From contig CAKOWZ010000007.1 of NCBI GenBank assembly GCA_934129745.1, forward strand, positions 1 to 64,000: a stretch of DNA of 64,000 bases. Reading direction: 5' to 3'. The stretch is from an uncultured Clostridia bacterium. GTDB lineage: Bacteria > Bacillota > Clostridia > TANB77 > CAG-508. The notes below the pieces were generated by a model. It saw only the letters and a list, made by a program, of their open reading frames with translations. It did no database searches and was not told where the DNA came from. Positions 17,682 through 27,239 of the stretch are shown here, one piece after another. The position numbers and the translations under genes were made by a program. Within the stretch, counting starts at the first letter, position 1; each line of letters starts with the position of its first letter.

Positions 17682-19470
17682 ATAAAACAAAATAGTGAAA
17701 ATATTAATTTCATAAATGGAGTTTATTCTGAGAAAGATCAATTTTCACCAGGATATATAAATTTGACAAATCCAAAATATTTTGAAATGGATGGTACATA
17801 TTATTCTTGTTTAATAATAACAGATTATGGAAGGGAAAATTTTGATTTATTATTAAAAAGTATAATAGATACTAATATTGATATTAATATTTCTTTTTTT
17901 TATGAAAAACAAGATAAATATAAAACAATAAAAGATTTAACTTATCATATTGGAAATGTTGGATCTGATTTAAAAGGGTTTAATGAAAATAGACAGGATA
18001 TTGATATTGCAGCTTTTACATACAATGATGCAAAATACATAAGAAAAGAAATACAAATTAATAATGAGGATTTATATTTTTTATATGTTTATATTAATGT
18101 TTTTTCAAAAGATAAAAAAGAACTAGAATATGTCTTAAATAAAATTGAGGGAATATTACAAAGTAAAAATATGCAAACAAAAAGAGCATATTTTAGGCAA
18201 GAACAAGGTGTTGTGGCATGTTTCCCTTTTATGGAAAATTCCAAATATATCAAAGAAATTGCAAGAAGAAATGTTTTAACAAATGGATTAGTTGGAACCT
18301 ATCCATTTATATCATCATCAATTTTTGATGATAATGGAATTTTAATTGGTACTAATATTTATAATAATTCATTGGTTTTTGTTGATAGATATAATAATAA
18401 ATATAAAAATGCAAATATGTGTGTTTTTGGAACAAGTGGTGCTGGGAAATCTTTTTATACGAAATTATTAATACTAAGGTATAGACTTCTTGGAATTAAT
18501 CAATACATTATTGATCCAGAAAGAGAATATTTAGATTTGTGTGAAAATCTTGGTGGTACAATTTTCAAAATTGGACCAAATTCTCGGTAATTATATTAAT
18601 GTTTTTGATATTAGACAAGATAGTTTAGAAGATACAGAAAATGGATATTTAGCAACTAAAATAACAAAATTAATTGGATTTTTTAATTTGATTTTTGGAG
18701 AATTAGATGAAGAAGAAAAAGCAATTTTGGAGGAAAAAATAATTGAAGTATATAAATCAAAAAATATAACTTTTGATGATAATTCTTTATTTAAAATTAA
18801 TAATGAAAATAATAATTTGATTTTTAAAAATGCAAAAGATATGCCTATTTTAGAAGATTTTTATAATATATTAGATAGTGAAAATACAAGAAAAATGAAA
18901 ATAAAATTATTACCATTTGTAAAAGGATCTTTAAAATTTTTTAATAATTATACAAATATTGAAATTAATAATAAATTAATTCTAGCAGATGTCTATGAAT
19001 TGGGAGAAGAAAATCTAAAATATGCTATTTTTTTGTTTACTGAAGTTTTTTGGGATCAAATAAAAAAAGATAGAGAAGTAAAAAAAGCAATTTATTTAGA
19101 TGAAATTTGGAGGTTAATAGGAGTTACTTCAAATAAGGAAGTTGCATCATTTATTTATAAAATTTTTAAAACCATTAGAAAATATGGAGGTAGTGCAGTT
19201 GCTATAACACAAGATATTTCAGATTTGTTTAGTCTAGAAAATGGAATTTATGGAAAAAGTATTTTAAATAATTCAAGTATAAAAAACTTTTTTTCAATGG
19301 AAGAAGAAAATATAAATATATTAGAAAAATATTCCAACATTTCTGAAAAAGAAAAAATTGAAATTAAATCATTAAAAAGGGGAGAATGCTTAATGTTTGC
19401 AGGAGATGACCATTTATTAACAAAGATTGAAGCAAGTGAATTTGAAAAAAATATAATTTCAAAAAAATAA
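17682..19470 (+). pseudogene. VirB4-like secretion ATPase with ATA start and +1 frameshift
   Basis: VirB4 ATPases power type IV secretion and pilus assembly. A strong ribosome binding site (aggaggtga, 17667-17675) sits 6 bases before ATA at 17682; no ATG/GTG/TTG is available nearby. The first frame runs to residue 302 and includes the Walker A motif GTSGAGKS (about residue 249) and DPEREYLDLCENLGG. It then meets CGG-TAA at 18585-18590. The +1 frame continues at once with NYINVFDIRQDS and runs to 19470, including the Walker B stretch KAIYLDEIW and GGSAVAITQDISD. Together they cover a whole VirB4 of about 595 residues, so one extra base near 18582-18588 splits the gene. It may be inactivated or, less likely, be frameshifted during translation. 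Confidence 0.75.
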
Positions 19471-19485
19471 AAAGAGGTGATACTT

Positions 19486-20874
19486 ATAAAAAATATATTA
19501 ACTGCAATAGGGGATCCAAAGTTAAATTATGAACTTAAATCATTAAATAAATTTAATGTTATTGAAAATGACATACAATATCAAGATGGAGTATTTGAAA
19601 TATTGGAAATTAATAATAATATTGATTTTATTATTTTAAATAATTTATTACCTGGTGATGATAATATTGAATATTTAATCGAAAAAATATTGAGTATTAA
19701 TCATAATATAAAAATAATAATTATTTTAAATGAACATGAATTTAATTTAAAAGAAAAATTAATAAAAAAAGGCGTATATGGAATTGTTAGTAATAATAAT
19801 ATTAATAATATTTTAAATTTAATTAATAAAAATAATAATATGGAAAAATATAATGAGGAAATAAATAAAGAAATTGATGAATTAAAAAATTTCATGAAAT
19901 TAAATAAAAAAAATGATTATGAAATTAATAATAAAATAATTTATTTTAATGATTTAAAAAATAATTATAATAAAAAATATATAAAAAAAGAAAATAAATA
20001 TTATAAACAAAAAAATAATATTATTAAAATAATAAAAAATAAAATCATAATAATTTTTAACAATAAAAAAATAATATTTAATACAATAATAAAAATAATA
20101 AATTATATAAATAATAAAATAAAAAAATTAAATAAAGTATTATTTAAAAAACAAAAATATATTTATAATAAAAATTTAGATTTTGTTGAAAATATAGAAA
20201 CTTTTAAATATAAAGATGAAAAAACAATTGCTGTATTAGGAAATAATGGCGCTGGCAAAAGTGTTACATGCGTAAGGATGGCAAAAGATTTTGCTCAAAA
20301 AAATAATAAGGTTTTGGTAATTGATTTCGATGTTCTTAATAATAGTTTACATACAATTTTAGGGGTGAAAAAATACCCAGAAAAAATAAAAAATAATTTA
20401 ATTCAAAATAAAAATGAAAAATTAATAATTGAAGATCTAATAATTAAAATAAATAAAAATATTGATTTAATATCTGGAATAAATTTAATTTTTAATTCTA
20501 AAAATAAAATCACACAAGATAAATTAAATAATTTAATAAAAAACTTTTCGGAAAAATATAATAAAATTATTATTGATACTTCATCAGAATGTTTTTTTGA
20601 TTATACAAAAGAAATCATGAAAATTAGTGATGAATGTATATTTGTTACAGAACCAAATTTGCTTGAAATTAGTAAAAGTAAGAGGCTCTTAGAAATATAT
20701 GAAAATCAATGGGAAATAGATAGTAAAAAAATAAAAATATTATTTAATAAAATTACAAAAAGAAGTATTGATTATAATATTTTAAAAAAATTATATTATG
20801 GATATGAAATAATAGGAAATATAAAATTTAATAATAAATTAATTGAAAAAAATAAAATAATAAAAGTTATTTAA
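19486..20874 (+). CDS. CpaE-like ATPase with receiver-like N-terminus, ATA start
   Basis: The 462-residue frame has three parts. Residues 1-105 resemble a CheY-like receiver fold (FIILNNLLPGDDNIEYLIEK; KKGVYGIVSNNNINNIL). Residues about 110-230 are extreme Asn/Lys/Ile low complexity. Residues 240-460 form a MinD/ParA-type ATPase with VLGNNGAGKSVTC, VIDFDVLNNSLHTILG and IIIDTSSE. The P loop lacks the first lysine of the deviant Walker A motif. Such proteins (CpaE type) occur in pilus and secretion loci as localising ATPases. A ribosome binding site (agaggtga, 19473-19480) points at ATA at 19486; a GTG at 19477 lies within the binding site itself and is unlikely to be the start. The gene follows VirB4 by 15 bp. 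Confidence 0.6.
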   Translation: MKNILTAIGDPKLNYELKSLNKFNVIENDIQYQDGVFEILEINNNIDFIILNNLLPGDDNIEYLIEKILSINHNIKIIIILNEHEFNLKEKLIKKGVYGIVSNNNINNILNLINKNNNMEKYNEEINKEIDELKNFMKLNKKNDYEINNKIIYFNDLKNNYNKKYIKKENKYYKQKNNIIKIIKNKIIIIFNNKKIIFNTIIKIINYINNKIKKLNKVLFKKQKYIYNKNLDFVENIETFKYKDEKTIAVLGNNGAGKSVTCVRMAKDFAQKNNKVLVIDFDVLNNSLHTILGVKKYPEKIKNNLIQNKNEKLIIEDLIIKINKNIDLISGINLIFNSKNKITQDKLNNLIKNFSEKYNKIIIDTSSECFFDYTKEIMKISDECIFVTEPNLLEISKSKRLLEIYENQWEIDSKKIKILFNKITKRSIDYNILKKLYYGYEIIGNIKFNNKLIEKNKIIKVI

Positions 20875-21067
20875 TAATTTCTGTATTAAAAATAATTAAT
20901 TCTAATACTTAATTAAATAAAATATATAATTTTTTCTTTGATTTAATTAAGTATATTTAATAAAAAAATAAATAATTTAATAAAAATATTTTTAATTATA
21001 GGTTATAAATTTTATTTTAAAATATTTAAAAAAAATAAAAGATAAATTTATTGTACAAGGAGGAGTT
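20875..21067. other. Spacer with inverted repeat after the CpaE-like gene
   Basis: A 14-bp perfect stem (atacttaattaaat at 20907, atttaattaagtat at 20939) with a loop of about 18 nt lies here. It contains almost no G or C, so it would be a weak terminator. The rest is A/T-rich. The next gene has a good ribosome binding site (aaggaggag) and may be transcribed separately or by read-through. Confidence 0.5.
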
Positions 21068-21787
21068 ATGGAGGTCTTAGAAAATATAAATGAATTAGGT
21101 AATAAACTAGTAAATAATTTAAACATAGAAAATTTACAAAATAACTTTTTGAAAACAAATATAGGACAAATTGCTAATAATGCAATTGATATTGGACTAA
21201 AAATGATATTACCAGATACGGTTGAAAATGAGGTTATAGAAGTAAAAGATGCATTGATCTCAGGTGGAATAGATGATGCAATAACAACAGCTGTAGAAAA
21301 TGCAATAAAAATAGGCAAAAAAGCTTTAGGAATAGAAGAAATAAATTTTGAAAGTGTTGGACAAGCAGAAAGTGCATTATTAAATGGAGATTTAAAAAAA
21401 GGAATATCTAATGGAATAGATTTTGTTATTGATAAATTAAATAAATCACAAATATTGCCTGATAAAATATGTAGCATAATTAAAAATGGAAAAGATTTAA
21501 TATTAAATCAAACAACAAATGATATAAAAAATGATTTTAGTGAAGAAAAGAAGGCTGTTGAAAAAATTGAAAAATATATTTTGAATTGGGAAAAATGTTA
21601 TAAAATGAAAGATTTAAATGGGTTAAATAAGGAATTTAACAAAATACAAAAACAAATGCAAAAAATAATTCCACTAGAAAAATTAATTAAAAATGTAAAT
21701 AAAATAGAAAATATTAATGAACTAATAAAAAATAAGGATAATTTTGATTTTAGTAATGTTTATTTAGATTTGGCGGAAAATATTTAA
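21068..21787 (+). CDS. Conserved-looking alpha-helical protein of unknown function
   Basis: I do not recognise this 239-residue protein. It begins MEVLENINELGNKLVNNLNIENLQ and has repeated helical segments such as IDDAITTAVENAIKIGKKALG and LKKGISNGIDFVIDKLNKS. The C-terminal part (from about residue 155) is Lys/Glu/Asn-rich and likely coiled-coil. There is no signal peptide or clear transmembrane segment. The start is a normal ATG with binding site aaggaggag 5-6 bases upstream, unlike its three neighbours. It lies last in the secretion half-operon, so it may be a cargo, an accessory or an unrelated protein. Codon use is as AT-rich as the neighbours. Confidence 0.7.
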   Translation: MEVLENINELGNKLVNNLNIENLQNNFLKTNIGQIANNAIDIGLKMILPDTVENEVIEVKDALISGGIDDAITTAVENAIKIGKKALGIEEINFESVGQAESALLNGDLKKGISNGIDFVIDKLNKSQILPDKICSIIKNGKDLILNQTTNDIKNDFSEEKKAVEKIEKYILNWEKCYKMKDLNGLNKEFNKIQKQMQKIIPLEKLIKNVNKIENINELIKNKDNFDFSNVYLDLAENI

Positions 21788-21920
21788 AAAATAAAAAAAT
21801 ATTAATATATTAAATTAATTAAATATATTAATAATAAAAAATGAAAAATTAATAAAAAATAAATAATTATTAAATAAATAAAATAAAAAAATAATAAATA
21901 AAAAATTAATAAAAAAATTA
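21788..21920. other. Low-complexity A/T spacer
   Basis: Runs of aataaa and taaaa words dominate and no gene or stable hairpin is seen. Confidence 0.4.
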
Positions 21921-21960
21921 ATAAGCAAAAATAATTACAAATAAGCAAAAATAATTACAA
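21921..21960. repeat. Perfect 20-bp direct repeat, two copies
   Basis: The unit ataagcaaaaataattacaa occurs twice head to tail with no mismatch. It lies 8 bp before the left arm of the inverted-repeat element. Confidence 0.9.
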
Positions 21961-21968
21961 AGATTTAA

Positions 21969-22241
21969 AAATACACTACATCTTGAAGCTACTTTATAAA
22001 ACAAGTTATTTAATTGATTTCTGACTGAATTATTTCAAAAATAAAAAAATTGAATTAGTTTAATTAAATAAAAATAAGTAAAATAAATAAAAATTATAAA
22101 ATTATTAAAATAAAAAATTAATAAATAATAATTTGAAATATTATTAATAAATAAAATTATATTTAATTTTGTAATCTTAACATCCACTTTTTTCATAAGA
22201 TTTTTTTCTTTTATAAAGTGGCTTCAAGATGTAGTGTATTT
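21969..22241. mobile_element. MITE-like element with 33-bp terminal inverted repeats
   Basis: The 33 bp at 21969-22001 (starting aaatacactacatcttgaag) are repeated inverted at 22209-22241 with one mismatch. The 207 bp between them are A/T-rich and encode nothing visible. Size (273 bp), lack of genes and long terminal repeats fit a miniature inverted-repeat element. A long-stem regulatory hairpin ahead of gyrA is the alternative. No clear target-site duplication was found in the flanks. Confidence 0.6.
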
Positions 22242-22297
22242 AATAGAAAAAAAGATGAAAAATATTAAAAAAAGTTACGGAAATTTGGTTTTTATCC

Positions 22298-22326
22298 TTG
22301 CATAATTTTTTTCATTTTAGTATAAT
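22298..22326 (+). promoter_or_regulatory. Promoter of gyrA
   Basis: TTGCAT at 22298-22303 and TATAAT at 22321-22326 are separated by exactly 17 bp. They lie 37 bp before the gyrA start, which has binding site aaaagaggt. Confidence 0.85.
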
Positions 22327-22362
22327 AAAGGAAGTGAAAAACAATAGAAAAGAGGTAAAAAT

Positions 22363-24822
22363 ATGGATTCAAATGACGGAAAAATTATACAACGTGATAT
22401 TGAAACAGAGATGAGAACATCATACATTGATTATGCTATGAGTGTTATTGTTTCTCGTGCATTACCAGATGTAAGAGATGGTCTTAAACCTGTTCATAGA
22501 AGAATTTTATATGCTATGTATGAAGATGGAATTACTTCAGATAAACCATATAGGAAATGTGCTAATACAGTTGGTTCTGTTTTAGGACGTTATCATCCAC
22601 ATGGAGATTCTTCTGTTTATGATGCTATGGTAAGAATGGCACAAGATTTCTCATTAAGATATCCTTTAATAGATGGACATGGAAATTTTGGCTCTATTGA
22701 TGGCGATGGAGCAGCAGCTATGAGGTATACAGAGGCTAGAATGGCAAAAATATCTGAACTAATGTTAACAGATATTGAAAAAAATACAGTTGATTTTATG
22801 CCAAACTATGATGAAAGATTACAAGAACCTACTGTTTTACCATCAAAAATACCAACATTGTTAATTAATGGTTCTTCAGGAATTGCTGTTGGTATGGCAA
22901 CAAATATTCCACCACACAATTTAACAGAAGTAATTAATGGTATTATAAAAATTATAGATGAAGATGATGTTTCTGATGAAGAATTAATGAAAATTATAAA
23001 AGGACCAGATTTTCCAACAGAAGGTGTTATTCTTGGATTAGAAGGAATTAAGCAAGCATATACAACTGGTAGAGGTAAAATTACTGTTAGAGCAGAGGCT
23101 GAGATCGAAGAAATGAATAATAACAGACAAAGAATAGTTGTTACATCTTTACCTTATCAAGTTAATAAAGCAAAATTAGTTGAAAATATAGCTAGTTTAG
23201 TTAGAGAAAAAAGAATTGAAGGTATTTCTGATTTAAGAGATGAGTCTGACAGAAATGATAGAGTAAGAATTGTAATTGAATTAAAAAGAGATGCAAATGC
23301 TCAAGTTGTATTAAATCAATTATATAAATTTACTCAAATGCAAGATACTTTTGGAATTATTTTATTATCATTAGTTAATGGTGAACCCAAAATATTAACA
23401 TTAAGACAATGTTTAAATTATTATATTGAACATAGAAAAGATGTTATTTTACGTAGAACTCAATTTGAATTAGATAAAGCATTAGCAAGAGCACATATAT
23501 TAGAAGGATTGAAAATTGCATTAGATAATATTGATGAAGTAATTAATATTATTCGTTCTTCTTATGATGATCCTAAAGAAAGATTAATGGAGAGATTTGG
23601 ATTAACTGATATCCAAGCACAAGCTATTTTGGATATGAGATTAAAAACTTTATCTGGATTACAACGTGAAAAAATTGATGATGAATATAATGAATTAATG
23701 AAATTAATTGCACATTTAAAAGAAATTTTAAATAGCGAAAGATTAGTTTTTGACATTATTAAACAAGAGTTAACAGAAATAAAAGAAAAATATGGTGATG
23801 AAAGAAAAACTAAAATTGTTGCAGCTGAAGGTGAATTTAATATTGAGGATTTGATTAAAGAAGAGCAAACTGTTGTAGCTTTAACACATTTTGGATATAT
23901 TAAAAGAATGCCAATAGATACTTATAAAAGCCAAAGAAGAGGTGGAAAAGGAATTACTGGAATTGCAACAAGAGAAGAAGATTTTGTTAAACAAATATTT
24001 ACTGCATCTACTCATGATACAATTTTATTCTTTAGCAATAAAGGAAAATTATATAAATTAAGAGGATATGAAATTCCAGAAGCAGGTAGAACTGCAAAGG
24101 GAACTGCTATTGTTAATTTATTAAGTCTTGATAATGGAGAAAAAATCTCTGCAGTTATTCCATTACAAAATTTTGCTGAAGGAAAGTATTTATTAATGGC
24201 AACTCGTAATGGTTTAATTAAGAAAACTTCTTTAGCGGAATATACATCAAGTAAAAAGACAGGATTATTAGCAATTACTTTAAAAGAAGATGATGAATTA
24301 ATTGATGTTAGATTAACTGACGGTGAAGATAATGTTGTTTTAGTTACTAAAAAAGGTATGTGTATTACTTTTGATGAAAAAGATGTACGACCAGTTGGAA
24401 GAACTGCTCAAGGTGTTCTTGGAATTAGGGTTGATAATGATGATGCTGTAATTGGCATGGAATCTGTAATTGGGGGAAATAATGCTACATTACTAGCAAT
24501 TACTGAAAATGGTTTTGGAAAAAGAACAGAACTTGATGAATATAGAGTTCAAAATAGAGGAGGAAAAGGTGTAATAACTTATAAAATTACTCCTAAAACA
24601 GGTAATATTGTTGGAATCAGAATTGCTAATGGTGATGAAGATGTAATGATGATTACTGACACTGGAACTATAATTAGATTAAAGGTTTCTGAGGTTAGTG
24701 TTCTTGGAAGATCTACTCAAGGTGTTACTTTGATGAGAACTAATGATGGTGGTAAAGTTGTTAGTATTGAAATTATTGAACCTGAAGATCAAGAAGTAGA
24801 AGATAAAACTGATAAAAAATAA
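22363..24822 (+). CDS. gyrA: DNA gyrase subunit A
   Basis: GyrA is the breakage-reunion subunit of gyrase. The 819-residue protein has the catalytic tyrosine in AAAMRYTEARM and the winged-helix region with HPHGDSSVYDAMVRMAQ. The C-terminal wrapping domain begins with the GyrA box SQRRGGKG (about residue 524) that distinguishes gyrase from topoisomerase IV. In the quinolone-resistance region the serine and aspartate at the usual positions (HPHGDS, YD) are wild-type. The gene has its own promoter, consistent with its separation from gyrB by about 6 kb of inserted DNA. Confidence 0.98.
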   Translation: MDSNDGKIIQRDIETEMRTSYIDYAMSVIVSRALPDVRDGLKPVHRRILYAMYEDGITSDKPYRKCANTVGSVLGRYHPHGDSSVYDAMVRMAQDFSLRYPLIDGHGNFGSIDGDGAAAMRYTEARMAKISELMLTDIEKNTVDFMPNYDERLQEPTVLPSKIPTLLINGSSGIAVGMATNIPPHNLTEVINGIIKIIDEDDVSDEELMKIIKGPDFPTEGVILGLEGIKQAYTTGRGKITVRAEAEIEEMNNNRQRIVVTSLPYQVNKAKLVENIASLVREKRIEGISDLRDESDRNDRVRIVIELKRDANAQVVLNQLYKFTQMQDTFGIILLSLVNGEPKILTLRQCLNYYIEHRKDVILRRTQFELDKALARAHILEGLKIALDNIDEVINIIRSSYDDPKERLMERFGLTDIQAQAILDMRLKTLSGLQREKIDDEYNELMKLIAHLKEILNSERLVFDIIKQELTEIKEKYGDERKTKIVAAEGEFNIEDLIKEEQTVVALTHFGYIKRMPIDTYKSQRRGGKGITGIATREEDFVKQIFTASTHDTILFFSNKGKLYKLRGYEIPEAGRTAKGTAIVNLLSLDNGEKISAVIPLQNFAEGKYLLMATRNGLIKKTSLAEYTSSKKTGLLAITLKEDDELIDVRLTDGEDNVVLVTKKGMCITFDEKDVRPVGRTAQGVLGIRVDNDDAVIGMESVIGGNNATLLAITENGFGKRTELDEYRVQNRGGKGVITYKITPKTGNIVGIRIANGDEDVMMITDTGTIIRLKVSEVSVLGRSTQGVTLMRTNDGGKVVSIEIIEPEDQEVEDKTDKK

Positions 24823-24839
24823 TATATAATAATGTATAA

Positions 24840-24882
24840 TAAAAAACATAGCATATATGACTAATATATGCTATGTTTTTTT
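24840..24882. terminator. Bidirectional terminator between gyrA and the helicase loader gene
   Basis: aaaaacatagcatatat and atatatgctatgttttttt form a 15-17 bp stem with a 5-nt loop, with A and T runs on both sides. It lies between convergent genes and can serve both. Confidence 0.9.
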
Positions 24883-24931
24883 ATATTCAATAATATAATG
24901 TTTTCTCAATAATATAATGTTTTTTTATAAA

Positions 24932-25933
24932 TTATCTGCTAATAAAACGAATATCTTCTCCGAAAAATCTACAAATATTATAATTACCAATTAATCGTGA
25001 TGTTATGCGTTCACCATATGTTTTATTAAGTATTGGTAAACTTAAATTAGTTGAAATTATTGTTTTTAGACATTTATTATTTTGATTTAATAATCTAGTA
25101 TTTATAATATTAAATAATTCAGTAAATTTAATGTTATTTAAAGATTCAGTGCCTAAATCATCAATAATTAATAAATCAACATCTAATAAATTTTTATAAG
25201 TCATATCTGAGGATGTATTTTTATTAAATTTATAATCTATTATTGTATCAAGCATTATTGGTGCAGTTTGGTAAAGAACGGTTTTATCTTTTTCGATAAT
25301 TTCTTTTGCAATACAACTAGATAAAAATGTTTTTCCTAAACCGGTATTTCCTGTAAATAATAAGTTTTTTTCGTTAGGGTCATCAAAATTATTTATAAAA
25401 TTTATACAAATGTCTTTTATTAATTTTATATTATCTCTTGGAGAAATTTCTGAATTATATTTTTCTTTATTTATTTCATCTGAATATTTTTCTAATGAAA
25501 AATTGTCAAAGTTTTGTTTATCTAAATTAGCTATATTTGATTTGTTGTATTCTATATTAAAAATTTCTTGTTTAAGACAGCTACACATTTGATAATTATA
25601 ATTTTCTTTTATATATCCTGTATCATTACATAATTTACATTGATAATTAGGAGATAAATAATCTTCTGGTAAATTTAATTTTTTTAGTATATAGGCTTTT
25701 TCATTTTTTAATAATTCGATTTTTTGATTTAATTCACTTAATAATTGTGCAGAGTTTGATAAAATCAATGATTTGGCTGTTGATATTCCAAGCTTAGATA
25801 GTTCATCATCTATTTCTTGTAATCTTGGATTTTCTATGTACAGTTGTTTTTTTCGTGATTCTAAATCTTTTTCTGCATATAATCTTCTTTTTTCATAATC
25901 TTTTAATAGTGTTGATAGAATTGCATTATTCAT
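24932..25933 (-). CDS. Replicative helicase loader, DnaC/DnaI-type ATPase
   Basis: This AAA+ ATPase family loads the replicative helicase on DNA. The 333-residue protein has an N-terminal coiled part, then a probable zinc-binding segment CKLCNDTGYIKENYNYQMCSC near residue 99. The ATPase core has FTGNTGLGKTFLSSCIAKEI (Walker A) and DLLIIDDLGTES (Walker B). The arginine-containing tail is SRLIGNYNICRFFGEDIR. The zinc segment and DnaD-type neighbour point to the Firmicutes DnaI group. Binding site gaaaggaatg precedes the ATG. A hairpin at 26027-26063 separates it from the upstream dnaD-like gene. Confidence 0.88.
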   Translation of the reverse strand: MNNAILSTLLKDYEKRRLYAEKDLESRKKQLYIENPRLQEIDDELSKLGISTAKSLILSNSAQLLSELNQKIELLKNEKAYILKKLNLPEDYLSPNYQCKLCNDTGYIKENYNYQMCSCLKQEIFNIEYNKSNIANLDKQNFDNFSLEKYSDEINKEKYNSEISPRDNIKLIKDICINFINNFDDPNEKNLLFTGNTGLGKTFLSSCIAKEIIEKDKTVLYQTAPIMLDTIIDYKFNKNTSSDMTYKNLLDVDLLIIDDLGTESLNNIKFTELFNIINTRLLNQNNKCLKTIISTNLSLPILNKTYGERITSRLIGNYNICRFFGEDIRFISR

Positions 25934-26026
25934 ATAAACTCACATTCCTTTCTTATTTTTCTCAAAGGCATATATAGTAATTAAAGATATTTTAGGCATT
26001 TTGAAGAATATGTCATTTTATTTATA

Positions 26027-26063
26027 GTAAAAAGCTTTATAAAAAGGTTTATAAAGCTTCTTT
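26027..26063 (-). terminator. Hairpin between the two primosome genes
   Basis: aaaaagctttataaa and tttataaagctt form a 12-bp stem with a 4-nt loop. In the minus direction it follows the dnaD-like gene and ends in T residues, so the helicase loader may have its own promoter. The remaining spacer (25934-26203) carries two tgtatataac direct repeats near 26111-26133 but no gene. Confidence 0.7.
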
Positions 26064-26203
26064 TGTTTATGAGTATTAAATTTAATCAATTTAGTGTATT
26101 ATACTTAAATTGTATATAACAATTGTATATAACTTTTATATATTTAATTTTTATATTATTTAGGTATATATTTTTTGGAAATTATTTGGCTTTATTATTA
26201 AAA

Positions 26204-27229
26204 TCACTTAATTTCAAATTTTTTGTTCATAGGTGAACTCATATCAGGAGTAGAACCTCCAAATACATTGTTATTAATATAAAAATTATCCCAATTTGAA
26301 ACTTCTCTTTGTTCATAATTTGTGTAACCTGTTTGTTTTTCTAAGTTTTTGATGTTCTGATTTTTCTTTTTACTTTCTAATAAATATGAGTTAACATCAG
26401 CTGGTGTCTTTAATTTTCTGTCATGCCAATCTGTGATTATTTTATCAAGATAATCAAAACTGAAACTTGTTTTTGAGGTGGTTTTTTTCAATGCTATTTC
26501 AATTATGTCAAAGTTATATCCATATTCTAGGTTCCATCTTGATACATAACCTTCTTCGTATTGAGATAATTGTCTATTTAAGTTTAATTTCTTACATATT
26601 GTGTTTGAAATATTTTTTAATTTTTCTTGTTTGTCAAAATATAATTCTAAGTCATTAAATGTTTTTATATTATTTTGAGACCATGATTCTGCAACTGTTT
26701 GAATATAATTTCTATGTAGTGCTGAACGATTAAAACAGTATCTAAATAAGGCAATCATTACTTCTTCATCAAATTTATATTTTTTGAACCATAAATCTAT
26801 ATCACTATACCATGAAGGTGACATAATTCCTTGAAAAAATTCATTGTTTATGTTTTCTATTGCTTTAGATCTATATTGATTTTTAGCTGTTTTTTCAAGT
26901 TCTTCTGGAGAAGATGTTATTTTTGGATTATATAATTTATGTAATTCAATTTCTTGCAGATTATTTAAAATATAACCAGTGTTTTTCTTAGTTATAATGC
27001 TTTGTTCTTCCCAAAATTTAATTCCGTCTTGAATTGTTTTTAATGGAAGTTGTAATTTTTTCGCTAAGTCATTTACTTTAATATCTTTTCCATATTTTGC
27101 CAAAAAGACCATATATAAGTATATTTTTATGTAATTTCCATCAGCATATGAAAGATATTCTGTAAAGAATACGTCTGGTAATGATGTTGTTGAAAATATA
27201 AAAGGTATATCATTTTGCTCTAATTTCAT
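26204..27229 (-). CDS. DnaD/DnaB-type primosome protein
   Basis: DnaD-family proteins bring the helicase loader to the origin in low-GC Gram-positives. The 341-residue protein has an N-terminal winged-helix part (LPDVFFTEYLSYADGNYIKIY; LAKKLQLPLKTIQDGIKFWEEQ). Two DnaD C-terminal domains follow, the second with EEGYVSRWNLEYGYNFDIIEIALKK and FDYLDKIITDWHDRKLKT, which is typical. Binding site ggaggga precedes the ATG. It sits just upstream of the helicase-loader gene, supporting a shared role in primosome assembly. Which of DnaB or DnaD it is closer to cannot be told by eye. Confidence 0.85.
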   Translation of the reverse strand: MKLEQNDIPFIFSTTSLPDVFFTEYLSYADGNYIKIYLYMVFLAKYGKDIKVNDLAKKLQLPLKTIQDGIKFWEEQSIITKKNTGYILNNLQEIELHKLYNPKITSSPEELEKTAKNQYRSKAIENINNEFFQGIMSPSWYSDIDLWFKKYKFDEEVMIALFRYCFNRSALHRNYIQTVAESWSQNNIKTFNDLELYFDKQEKLKNISNTICKKLNLNRQLSQYEEGYVSRWNLEYGYNFDIIEIALKKTTSKTSFSFDYLDKIITDWHDRKLKTPADVNSYLLESKKKNQNIKNLEKQTGYTNYEQREVSNWDNFYINNNVFGGSTPDMSSPMNKKFEIK

Positions 27230-27239
27230 TTTACTCCCT

